This document shows, one piece after another, positions 39,029 to 46,443 of a stretch of DNA of 64,000 bases. Under the pieces are notes generated by a model. The model saw only the letters and a list, made by a program, of their open reading frames with translations. It searched no databases and was not told the origin of the DNA. Origin of the DNA: Desulfomicrobium sp. ZS1 (GTDB lineage: Bacteria > Desulfobacterota > Desulfovibrionia > Desulfovibrionales > Desulfomicrobiaceae); contig NZ_CP100351.1 of assembly GCF_024204645.1 (NCBI RefSeq), positions 558,001 to 622,000 of the forward strand, read 5' to 3'. Position 1 is the stretch's first letter, and the number at the start of each line of letters is the position of its first letter. Made by a program: the position numbers and the translations under genes.

Positions 39029-40962
39029 TCCACGACAAGCGCCGCTTCAGCGTGACCCTGCTGGCCCTGGCTCTGGCCTTCGCGCCGCACCTGCCGCGCG
39101 TGCCGGTCTTTGTCGGTGTTTTTGTCTTCCTGGCCTGGGGTTACGCCCTGGGCATGCAGTACCGGGGCTGGCCCGTCCCTCCCCGCTGGCTGCGCGCCAT
39201 TCTGGCCCTGGCCTGTCTTGCATTGGTGCTCTCCACGTACGGCCGATCCTTCGGGCGTGACGCCGGGGTGGCCCTGCTCTCCCTCATGCTGGGGCTCAAG
39301 GCCGTGGAGAGCAAATCCGTGCGCGACATGCTGGCCCTCTTGTTCCTGGCATATTTCGTGGTCGTGACCAACGTGCTTTATTCCCAGACCCTGGTCATGA
39401 GCGCGTACATGTTTTTTTCGGTCATGGCCGTGACCGCGGCCCTGGTTCATCTGCATTCCGGGGAGCCCCGCCTGCTCCCCGATCTGCGGCGCGGGGGGCT
39501 GCTCCTCGTCCAGGCCCTGCCGTTGGCCTTGATTCTTTTCGTCTTTTTTCCGCGTCTGCAGGGCGCCCTGTGGGGCGTGCACGACGAACGGGACGAAGGT
39601 GTCAGCGGCTTCAGCGAGACGCTGGAGCCGGGTTCGGTGGCCAGCCTGTCCCTGTCCCGGGAGGTGGCTTTCAGGGTCGATTTTCCCGGCGCCATCCCTG
39701 ACCGCGACAGTCTTTATTGGCGCGGCCTGGTGCTGGACAGTTTCGACGGCATGACATGGTTTCGGGATGTGCCTTTCGACCTCGTTCCCCCGCGCGTTAA
39801 AGCGCTCCCGGCGCAAAGCGTGTCCTACACGCTGACCATGGAACCGCACAACAGGGAGTGGGTTTTTGCCCTTGATCTGCCTGTGCTCGCACCTCGGGGC
39901 ACGGTGCTGCGGTCCGATCAGACGCTGGCCAGCCTGCGCATGGTCCGCTCGCGGGTGCGTTACGAACTCGCGGCGGTCCAGGCTCCCGGCCTCTCGCCTG
40001 TTCCCGGCCCTGCGTGGACCGCGCTGCCCGAGGCCGGCAATCCCAAGGCGCGCGCCCTGGCCGCTGAATGGAAGGCCGCGGGCCTCTCGCCGGGCGAGAT
40101 GGTCGCGGCCGCGCTCAAACTTTTCCGGGAGGGCGGGTTTGTCTACAGCCTGCGGCCCGGAGCCGCGGACAAAGACATCGTTGATCAGTTTTTGTTTGCA
40201 ACCCGCCTGGGATATTGCGAACATTACTCCTCGGCCATGGCCTTTCTGCTACGCGCCGCCGGGGTTCCGGTCCGGGTCGTGGTCGGCTATCAGGGCGGGG
40301 AGGAGAATCCCATGGGCGGATACCTCATTGTCCGTCAGTCCGACGCCCACGCCTGGGTCGAAGTCTGGATGGACGGCCGCTGGCTGCGCGTCGACCCCAC
40401 CTCCGTGGTCGCTCCGCAGCGGCTGGTGACGGGGGTGGAGTCCTTTGTGCCCCAGGGACAGGGTGGGGTGTTGCCCGAAGGGGTCCAGGCTCTGCGCAAG
40501 ATGGGACGTTTTTTTCAGTTGGGCTGGGACGCGGCCAACAACTCCTGGAATCAATGGGTGCTGGGCTTCAGCCACGACAGGCAGCGAAGTTTGTGGGAGC
40601 GCCTGGGCATCGACCCGACCACCAGGGCCGGGGCCGGAAAGCTGGCGGGCGTCCTGGCCTTGGGGCTGTGCGTCATTCTGGGCGGGGTGTTCGGCGTCAT
40701 GCTGCGTTCGCGGCATGGCGAGCGGGATCAGGCTGCGTTTTTGTACGGCCGTTTTTGCCGCAAACTGACCAGGCTCGGATTGGCCAGGGGACTGGCCGAG
40801 GGGCCGCGCGATTATGCCCGGCGCATAGGTAGGCAGCGCCCCGAACTGGCCCCGGCTGCCCGGTCCATTGTCGACGAGTATGTCGCCCTGCGTTACAGTG
40901 GCCGGGGGGATTTGGCGGCGTTCAAACGACTGATCGACGAATTCATGGGGAGAAAGATTTGA
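39025..40962 (+). CDS. TgpA-like transglutaminase membrane protein (DUF3488-transglutaminase)
   Basis: 645 residues: five to six N-terminal membrane segments (about 1-175), an extracytoplasmic transglutaminase-like domain with catalytic triad Cys398 (GYCEHYSSA), His442 (DAHAWVEVW) and Asp457 (RVDPT), one more membrane segment (about 540-565) and a C-terminal cytoplasmic region. Homologs such as TgpA are inner-membrane transglutaminases linked to viability and envelope integrity. It overlaps DUF58 by 4 bp and the next small gene by 1 bp. Confidence 0.9.
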   Translation: MIHDKRRFSVTLLALALAFAPHLPRVPVFVGVFVFLAWGYALGMQYRGWPVPPRWLRAILALACLALVLSTYGRSFGRDAGVALLSLMLGLKAVESKSVRDMLALLFLAYFVVVTNVLYSQTLVMSAYMFFSVMAVTAALVHLHSGEPRLLPDLRRGGLLLVQALPLALILFVFFPRLQGALWGVHDERDEGVSGFSETLEPGSVASLSLSREVAFRVDFPGAIPDRDSLYWRGLVLDSFDGMTWFRDVPFDLVPPRVKALPAQSVSYTLTMEPHNREWVFALDLPVLAPRGTVLRSDQTLASLRMVRSRVRYELAAVQAPGLSPVPGPAWTALPEAGNPKARALAAEWKAAGLSPGEMVAAALKLFREGGFVYSLRPGAADKDIVDQFLFATRLGYCEHYSSAMAFLLRAAGVPVRVVVGYQGGEENPMGGYLIVRQSDAHAWVEVWMDGRWLRVDPTSVVAPQRLVTGVESFVPQGQGGVLPEGVQALRKMGRFFQLGWDAANNSWNQWVLGFSHDRQRSLWERLGIDPTTRAGAGKLAGVLALGLCVILGGVFGVMLRSRHGERDQAAFLYGRFCRKLTRLGLARGLAEGPRDYARRIGRQRPELAPAARSIVDEYVALRYSGRGDLAAFKRLIDEFMGRKI

Positions 40963-41192
40963 TGGAAGAAAAAAAGGGCGCCCTGGTGCCGGTGGAAAAG
41001 AAGGAAGAACCTTTTGTCACGCCGGTGGAGCAGGAATATGAACACGCCAAGTCCTATTTCAAGGAGTCCTCGGTCCAGGCGGCCAAGGTCAATGCGGCGC
41101 TGCTCACAGTGCTGGGCTTGTTCGTAGTGCGGGGAATCAGGTACGCATGGGAGGCTTTGAGCTGCCATTTTCCATGGCGCAGGAAAAAATAG
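40962..41192 (+). CDS. Small membrane-anchored protein of the MoxR operon
   Basis: 76 residues: a charged N-terminal half rich in Lys/Glu, then one hydrophobic segment (AALLTVLGLFVVRGIRYAW) and a basic C-terminus (HFPWRRKK). The ATG at 40962 overlaps the preceding TGA by 1 bp and has GGGGAGAAAG upstream. Function unknown. Confidence 0.7.
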   Translation: MEEKKGALVPVEKKEEPFVTPVEQEYEHAKSYFKESSVQAAKVNAALLTVLGLFVVRGIRYAWEALSCHFPWRRKK

Positions 41193-41210
41193 AGGCGCCC
41201 GCAGGCGCCT
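41193..41210. terminator. Bidirectional hairpin terminator
   Basis: AGGCGCC (41193-41199) and GGCGCCT (41204-41210). The + strand continues with TTGGCTTTC; the minus strand continues CTATTTTTT. It separates the MoxR operon from the convergent gene ending at 41228. Confidence 0.75.
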
Positions 41211-41227
41211 TTGGCTTTCGGCTTTGC

Positions 41228-41791
41228 TTAGCGCTGACCCAGAATCCCGGCCTTGAATTTTTCGCCAGGCCCTGGCTTGGGGCCGATCCAGCAGGCCAGC
41301 AGGGCATCGTTGAAATCCTTGCCCGGAATCACGCCCTTAAGCTGGCCGCGAACCATGACCGTGGTTCCGCTTGCCGGATCGTAGAGACAGTCCAGCGTTT
41401 CACCCGTGTTCATCGTCTCCATCATGGTTCCGAGGGTGGTGAAACGCTCCTGCAGGGATGCGTCCGCGGCGGGCGTGTTGGCCGCCAGCCCCTCCAGCCA
41501 GGCGTTCGCGATCTTTTCGGCTTCGACCTTGCGCAGGAAATGCATGGTCATGCCTCGCGGGGCGTCCGTCGCCAGGATCTTTCCGGCGTCCGTGGACGGT
41601 GTGGCCAGATAGAGGCCGGCGGCGTAGACGTCGAAAAAGGTGAAGGTGCGCATGCCCAGGCCGTTTAAGGTCAGGGTGGATTCAGCCATGGTGATCTGGT
41701 CGGGCAGGGTGACGTCGCCGATCTGGCCGCCCGAGGCAGGGGACGCGATGCTCAGGATAATCAGGCACATGAAAATATATTTGCGGACCAT
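41228..41791 (-). CDS. Chalcone isomerase-like periplasmic protein
   Basis: 187 residues with a signal peptide (KYIFMCLIILSIASPASG) and the chalcone-isomerase-like core (LNGLGMRTFTFFDVYAAGLYL, HFLRKVEAEKIANAW). Bacterial members are periplasmic proteins of unknown ligand, possibly lipid or fatty acid binding. The start at 41791 is set by the signal peptide; the Shine-Dalgarno is weak. Single gene. Confidence 0.85.
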   Translation of the reverse strand: MVRKYIFMCLIILSIASPASGGQIGDVTLPDQITMAESTLTLNGLGMRTFTFFDVYAAGLYLATPSTDAGKILATDAPRGMTMHFLRKVEAEKIANAWLEGLAANTPAADASLQERFTTLGTMMETMNTGETLDCLYDPASGTTVMVRGQLKGVIPGKDFNDALLACWIGPKPGPGEKFKAGILGQR

Positions 41792-41926
41792 GAGTGAACC
41801 CTTTATTGCTATCATGTTGAAATACTGAAATTGTATTGTAAATAATCCGGCGGTATTGAGCGCTCGCTTAACATCGGTTTCGCAAAATGAAAAGGGGTAA
41901 TGCCCCCCGTCCCTTTTGGAGAATGC

Positions 41927-42646
41927 ATGCTGGTCGCGATTCTTTCGGATATTCATGGCAACATCGAGGCCTTGGAAGCTGTCTGGCAGGATATGGCGCC
42001 GCTGCCTGTCGATCGCATCGTCAGCCTGGGGGATGTGGTCGGCTACGGGCCGAATCCGGAGGAAGCCGTCCGTTCGGTGCGCGAGCATGACGTGCTGTGC
42101 TGCATGGGCAACCATGAACTGGGCATCGTCAATGCGACGGAACGTGCCTGGTTCAACTCCACGGCGCAGAAGGGGCTGGGACTGACCGCGAGCCTGCTGT
42201 CTTCCGCGAGCCTGGCGTACATCAATACGTTGCCGCGTTTCGTATGCCTGGCCGGGGCCAGGTTCGTGCACGGGTTTCCGCCTGACAGCGTGACCACCTA
42301 TCTGTTCAGTGTCGATGACGAGGCGCTTGAGAGCTGGTTTGCCCGGGGTGAGGCGCTGACTTTTGTCGGGCACACCCATGAACTGGGCTTGGCCTGCTGG
42401 ACCGGAACCGAAGTGGAGCGCAGGGACCTTGGCCGGGAAAATTTCATGCTGGACGGGCGCCCCTGCATAATCAACGCGGGCAGCGTGGGCCAGCCCCGGG
42501 ACGGGAACAACAACGCCAAATATCTGCTCTGGCAGGCGGAAACGGGCCGTATCGAGGTCCGCTTCGTCCCCTACGACATTGAACGCACCGTCGCCAAAAT
42601 CCGCGCACGGGGGTTTCCCGACTATTACGCAACGAGGCTTTGGTGA
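41927..42646 (+). CDS. Metallophosphoesterase (YfcE/DUF2437-like)
   Basis: 239 residues with the full metallophosphoesterase set: D-I-H-G-N at the N-terminus, GDVVGYGPNP, GNHE and GHTHE. It hydrolyses phosphodiesters or phosphomonoesters with two metals. The start at 41927 is read from GGAGAATGC upstream; an overlapping ATG at 41923 is in another frame. Its stop overlaps the kinase gene's upstream GTG, so the two may be co-translated. Confidence 0.9.
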   Translation: MLVAILSDIHGNIEALEAVWQDMAPLPVDRIVSLGDVVGYGPNPEEAVRSVREHDVLCCMGNHELGIVNATERAWFNSTAQKGLGLTASLLSSASLAYINTLPRFVCLAGARFVHGFPPDSVTTYLFSVDDEALESWFARGEALTFVGHTHELGLACWTGTEVERRDLGRENFMLDGRPCIINAGSVGQPRDGNNNAKYLLWQAETGRIEVRFVPYDIERTVAKIRARGFPDYYATRLW

Positions 42647-42648
42647 CC

Positions 42649-43920
42649 ATGAAGATAGGTCGTTACACTGTTCTGGGAACCCTTGGCCGGGGCGGAATGG
42701 GCGGCGTCTACAAGGTCGGGCATCAGGCCCTGGGCCGGGTCATGGCCTTGAAGCTTTTGCAGCCCCATCAGCTGTTGAATGAACTCATGGGCGAGGACAA
42801 AGTGCGGTCCGCATTTTTGCGTGAGGCGCGGCTCCTGGGCTCGTGCGATCATCGCAATATCGCCTCGGTCTGGGATCTGGACGAGGACCGGGGGCGGCCG
42901 TTCATGGTTCTTGAGTATCTGTGCATGAATGTCGGGGATCTCATCGGTGAAGGCCGGGTGGTGGAGAACCGGACGCGGATTGTCCCGCCGCGCACGGCCC
43001 TTGATTTTGTGCGCCAGACCCTTGAAGGGCTAGAGTATCTGCACGGCCTCGGCATCGTCCATCTCGACGTCAAACCCGGCAACCTGATGCTCGCCGGCGA
43101 CGGCACCATCAAACTCATCGACCTCGGGCTGTCGCGGCTGCGCGGCGAGGTCTGGGTCAAGCCTCGGGGCCTCAAAATCGGCTCTCCCTATTATGCCGCG
43201 CCGGAACAGGAGGACAACCCCGAGAATGCGGACGAAAGGGCCGACCTGTATGCCGTGGGGGTGGTTCTGCATCGTTTGGTCAGCGGGCTGCTGCCCGTGG
43301 ACGGGTTGGCGGATTTACCTCTTTTTTCCCAGGCGTGGCGGGAATTTTTTGTCCGCGCCCTGACCACTGATCCCGCTACGCGTTTTCAGGATGCAGGCGT
43401 CATGCGCGCGGCCCTGGACTCTCTGGAAGCGGATCTGCAAAGCCGCTCGGACAACGATTGCGTGCTGGCCGAGCCTGAGTGCACGGTCATGGGCACGCTG
43501 CGTTCGGTGCCGCTGCGCACCGGCGTGGGGCCACGTCCTTTCGATTTTCTGGACGAGCTGTACCGCCCGCTGAAGTTTCACGAGGCCGAGCTGGAAGAGG
43601 TCGCAGACGGCTGGCTGGACCGCTGCACGGGGCTGGTCTGGGGCCCCGTCTCCCCCTGGCCCATGACCTGGGACGAGGGCGTGGCCTCCGTGGCCGATGA
43701 CTGGCGGATGCCCACGGTGGAGGAGGTTGTCTCCTTGCTGCGGCCCGGACAGGGCTTGGTGGATTTCTGCCATAGGCCCTTTGAGGGCAGGTACTTATGG
43801 GTCTGGACAGGGGACCGGCGCAGCTATACATCGGCGTGGTTCGTCGATGTGGGAGGAGGCGCGGTGCTGGCCCAGGACAGGAGTTGCCGTTTTCATGTGC
43901 GGCCTGTTCGGTCCGTGTGA
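42649..43920 (+). CDS. Ser/Thr protein kinase fused to a C-terminal DUF1566-type domain
   Basis: 423 residues. Protein kinase (about 5-265): glycine loop GRGGMGGV, Lys35 in MALKLL, catalytic HLDVKPGN (His138, Asp140, an HxD variant of HRD) and IDLG where DFG is usual. The C-terminus (about 315-420) has WDEGVASVADDWRMPTVEE and ends in an FHVRPVRS strand, resembling the DUF1566/Lcl fold. No membrane segment. Start options are GTG 42643 (overlapping the upstream stop) and ATG 42649. It overlaps a phosphoesterase gene upstream, so opposing phosphorylation is possible but not shown. Confidence 0.88.
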   Translation: MKIGRYTVLGTLGRGGMGGVYKVGHQALGRVMALKLLQPHQLLNELMGEDKVRSAFLREARLLGSCDHRNIASVWDLDEDRGRPFMVLEYLCMNVGDLIGEGRVVENRTRIVPPRTALDFVRQTLEGLEYLHGLGIVHLDVKPGNLMLAGDGTIKLIDLGLSRLRGEVWVKPRGLKIGSPYYAAPEQEDNPENADERADLYAVGVVLHRLVSGLLPVDGLADLPLFSQAWREFFVRALTTDPATRFQDAGVMRAALDSLEADLQSRSDNDCVLAEPECTVMGTLRSVPLRTGVGPRPFDFLDELYRPLKFHEAELEEVADGWLDRCTGLVWGPVSPWPMTWDEGVASVADDWRMPTVEEVVSLLRPGQGLVDFCHRPFEGRYLWVWTGDRRSYTSAWFVDVGGGAVLAQDRSCRFHVRPVRSV

Positions 43921-43948
43921 AACAGGGTGGCCGGTGCAATCGTGGGGT

Positions 43949-43968
43949 GGGCGAAAAATTTTTCGCCC
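43949..43968. repeat. REP-like 20-bp palindrome, copy A
   Basis: A perfect self-complementary GGGCGAAAAA/TTTTTCGCCC. It stands 28 bp after the kinase stop and resembles the CGAAAAA block of the copy at 44096-44116. Confidence 0.85.
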
Positions 43969-44035
43969 CTACACCGTCCCAACACGGCGCCAACATGGAT
44001 CCAACACCGCCCGTCAACATCGACATCGCAACACC

Positions 44036-44062
44036 GTAGGGGCAGACCCGCGTGTCTGCCCA
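44036..44062. repeat. REP-like palindrome, copy B (GTAGGGGCAGAC...)
   Basis: GTAGG then GGCAGAC paired with GTCTGCC around a CCGC-type loop. It shares the CCGTAGGGGC lead with copy C 59 bp later. This GTAGGGGC-type arm is the sort found in dispersed intergenic palindromes. Confidence 0.7.
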
Positions 44063-44091
44063 ATCTCGGTGCAAGGACGCAGGGCGCATCC

Positions 44092-44118
44092 CCGTAGGGG
44101 CGAAAAATGTTTCGCCCC
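44092..44118. repeat. REP-like palindrome, copy C (GTAGGGGCGAAAAA...)
   Basis: CCGTAGGGGCGAAA arm paired with TTTCGCCCC. It shows the same CCGTAGGGGC lead as copy B and the same GGGCGAAAAA core as copy A. It ends 27 bp before the LysE start codon, so the last copy is in the promoter or leader of that gene. Confidence 0.7.
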
Positions 44119-44144
44119 CCACCCCCAAACCACGGAGGATAATC

Positions 44145-44789
44145 GTGGATAGTGGTTTTTTGCAGGTTTTTGCGGTGGGGGTGGCTGTGGCGGTGGCGCC
44201 GGGGCCGGATTTTTTCATGGTTTTGCGCAACAGCCTGTCCCGGGGCCGTCTGGCCGGGGTCATGACCGCTCTGGGCATCGGGTCGGCCCTGGTCGTGCAT
44301 GTGCTCTATTCCGTGTTCGGGCTGGCGCTGGTCATCGCCTCCAGCCCGGCCGTGTTCGGATTGATCCGTATCTGCGGAGCGCTGTACCTGCTTTTTATCG
44401 CCGTTCGTTGTCTGTTCGGTCAAAAAACGGCCATGCCTGACGCCTGTGTCCAAGTGGGGGTGGCAGACAGTAAGGATTCTCCTCTGCGCGGCTGGCGTGA
44501 AGGATTCTGGTGCAACCTCTTGAATCCCAAAGCCGCCCTCTTTTTTCTGAGCATTTTCTCCCAATTCATGACCCCCGCCACGCCGAGTTTTCTGCGCTGG
44601 GTCTACGGAGCCGAGGTCATCGTCATCGTTACGGTCTGGTTCGTGCTTCTGGCGCTCTTTTTGTCCACGGGCCGCATGCGTGGCATGTACGCGGGTGTGG
44701 CGCGCTGGATCGACGGCGGCGTGGGCGTGATCTTTGGCGGGGTTGGCTGCTCCATCCTGTATCAGGAGGCACGGCGCATCTGGTCGTAG
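44145..44789 (+). CDS. LysE/RhtB family amino-acid exporter
   Basis: 214 residues, six predicted membrane segments. It has the family opening (AVGVAVAVAPGPDFFMVLRNSL with a PGP motif), GIGSALVVHVLYS and the GFWCNLLNPKAALFFLSIF motif. It exports amino acids or related compounds. The start is a GTG at 44145 with CGGAGGAT upstream; the frame extends upstream through repeat sequence and is not coding there. Followed by about 160 bp without a gene before the convergent Fic gene; no clear terminator seen. Confidence 0.9.
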   Translation: MDSGFLQVFAVGVAVAVAPGPDFFMVLRNSLSRGRLAGVMTALGIGSALVVHVLYSVFGLALVIASSPAVFGLIRICGALYLLFIAVRCLFGQKTAMPDACVQVGVADSKDSPLRGWREGFWCNLLNPKAALFFLSIFSQFMTPATPSFLRWVYGAEVIVIVTVWFVLLALFLSTGRMRGMYAGVARWIDGGVGVIFGGVGCSILYQEARRIWS

Positions 44790-44950
44790 CAGACGCAAGC
44801 GGTCGGAAGACTTTTCGCGCCGTGTCTGTTTTGGGTAATTTAACCAGGAGAGCCCCCAGATCGGAGGAGAACGTCACATCAAAGCTGTGCCTATCTCTCT
44901 GTAATCCGAATCATGTTCTCTTCGGTGATGATTTTTGGAGCTGACCGAGA

Positions 44951-46192
44951 TCAAATAATGCTTTGCTCACCGTATTCCTGCCCAATGATGGATGGATCGA
45001 ACAGCGACGGAAAAAGAAACGGCAATGCACCCCCCGGCAATCCTAGCGATACCGGACCTTTGGGCGTTTCCGACGTGAGCAGGTTCAGCCGTTCCAGGGG
45101 CATGGTCACCCTGCGTCTGGCGGTGCGTTCGGCCATGCCCACGATTTCCGGAATCCGGCCTCTGGGGATTTTGCCCTCTCGGAACACGGCTCGGAGCAGG
45201 CGTTCCGCCTCCGGTGCCAAGTCCTTATCCGTAGTCATAATCGTGGTCCGCACCAGCCATTCGATACGTCGGTCGATTTCTTCCAGACGGAGCAGGTTGC
45301 GCATGAAACGGATCTGATCCAGGCATATCTCGAAAAAGAATCGACAAAAATCCGCAGTCAGGGCCTCGTCGAAAAAGACCTGCGCGTTTACGCGTTCCGG
45401 ACTGTCCGTGGCGCGCAGGTTGAGCATGTAGCCGTCTTTGTTCCGGGAAAATCCGCGTGACAGCGACCACAGATTGCATTGGTTGACGTGGATACCGGCC
45501 AGATACAGGCCCGTGTGCAGACGGGATATGCGGCCGTTGCCATCCCGGAACGGATGCAGCCAGGTCAGGCGGTGATGGCTGATTGCGGCGGCGATGAGTT
45601 TTTCATCTCCGTGAAAGGCCTGAGGCGTGAAGGCGTCATGGAAAATGGCCATGTGCCGTGGCAGCGCATCGGCGTTGGGCCCATGCTGCGTCTGGCCGTC
45701 GACAGACACCTGGCCGTCCCGCAGGTTTCCCGGCATGACCGGAATGCCGGTAAATCCGCCGGCCTGATGAGTGCACAGATGGTCCGCAGGCAAGTGGCTG
45801 TAGAAGGAGGCGTGAAGGCGCGACAGGACGTCCGCGCTGCAGATGTCCATGCGGGGATCGTGTTCCAGTTCCGCCATGAATTCCCGTTCGGTCAGAACAT
45901 GCGCGGCGCAGAGTTCCTGGGCGTAACGTCGTTCCGGTTTGTCGACAAACCTGCTGGCCAGGGCGGCCTCGATCTCGGGAATAGTGGTTTTGTGGCCTTC
46001 GATCAGATTGGAATAGTAGCTGTTGATCAATCGGAGCCGTTCGCCAAGGGTGCGGGCCGTTACCTTGGCAATGCTTTTTTCCAGTCCCGCGGAAGCCGTG
46101 GCTACTTCCGTCGCCATGTCCTTGAGCGGACCGATCAGCTTCCTGCAGGGAAGAATGGGGGTGAGGGCCGGGCGACTCCAATCGTATGACAT
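44951..46192 (-). CDS. Fic family protein (AMP transferase) with winged-helix C-terminus
   Basis: 413 residues. Fic core with HPFRDGNGR (His213 is the catalytic base) and N-terminal autoinhibitory helix S61-N-L-I-E65-G, so it is a class II Fic regulated by its own alpha-inh motif. The C-terminus (about 330-395) has RRRVTMPLERLNLL, a helix-turn-helix-like stretch as in chromosomal Fic-DNA binders. Fic enzymes transfer AMP to target hydroxyl groups; the target is unknown. The promoter is AT-rich and flanked by direct repeats. Confidence 0.9.
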   Translation of the reverse strand: MSYDWSRPALTPILPCRKLIGPLKDMATEVATASAGLEKSIAKVTARTLGERLRLINSYYSNLIEGHKTTIPEIEAALASRFVDKPERRYAQELCAAHVLTEREFMAELEHDPRMDICSADVLSRLHASFYSHLPADHLCTHQAGGFTGIPVMPGNLRDGQVSVDGQTQHGPNADALPRHMAIFHDAFTPQAFHGDEKLIAAAISHHRLTWLHPFRDGNGRISRLHTGLYLAGIHVNQCNLWSLSRGFSRNKDGYMLNLRATDSPERVNAQVFFDEALTADFCRFFFEICLDQIRFMRNLLRLEEIDRRIEWLVRTTIMTTDKDLAPEAERLLRAVFREGKIPRGRIPEIVGMAERTARRRVTMPLERLNLLTSETPKGPVSLGLPGGALPFLFPSLFDPSIIGQEYGEQSII

Positions 46193-46204
46193 GTTCTTCT
46201 CGTG

Positions 46205-46313
46205 TGGCCGATCTTTTGGCCGATTTGATTTATTCGTAACAATATATAATTAAATATTAAATAGAAAATATTTCGCGATTTGTACGTGAATTTTGGCCGA
46301 TCTTATGGCAGAT
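46205..46313. promoter_or_regulatory. Fic promoter region flanked by 20-bp near-identical direct repeats
   Basis: TGGCCGATCTTTTGGCCGAT (46205-46224) and TGGCCGATCTTATGGCAGAT (46294-46313) match at 18 of 20 positions, 89 bp apart, each itself a near tandem of TGGCCGAT. Between them lies a very AT-rich stretch with TATATT-type boxes. The nearer copy is 12 bp upstream of the Fic start. They look like operators, perhaps for autoregulation. Confidence 0.65.
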
Positions 46314-46376
46314 CTTGAGGATACGCAAGCCTTCAGCTTGAAATCGGTCGCAACTCATTCGGGATCAGCTTCAAAA

Positions 46377-46420
46377 CGTGAAACAGCCCGCTCAGGCGAA
46401 CCTGGGCGGGCTGTTTCACG
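46377..46420 (-). terminator. Long hairpin downstream of glcB
   Basis: A 15-bp perfect outer stem (CGTGAAACAGCCCGC / GCGGGCTGTTTCACG) plus an inner CAGG/CCTG and a CGAA loop. On the minus strand it is followed by TTTTG, a short U-tract. It begins 23 bases after the malate synthase stop. Confidence 0.75.
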
Positions 46421-46443
46421 TCGTCGTCAGCGGCTAATGATTG

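Noticed and set aside
43921-44144. CRISPR-like array
   Set aside because: The repeats are palindromes of unequal length and spacing with no regular spacers and no cas genes nearby.
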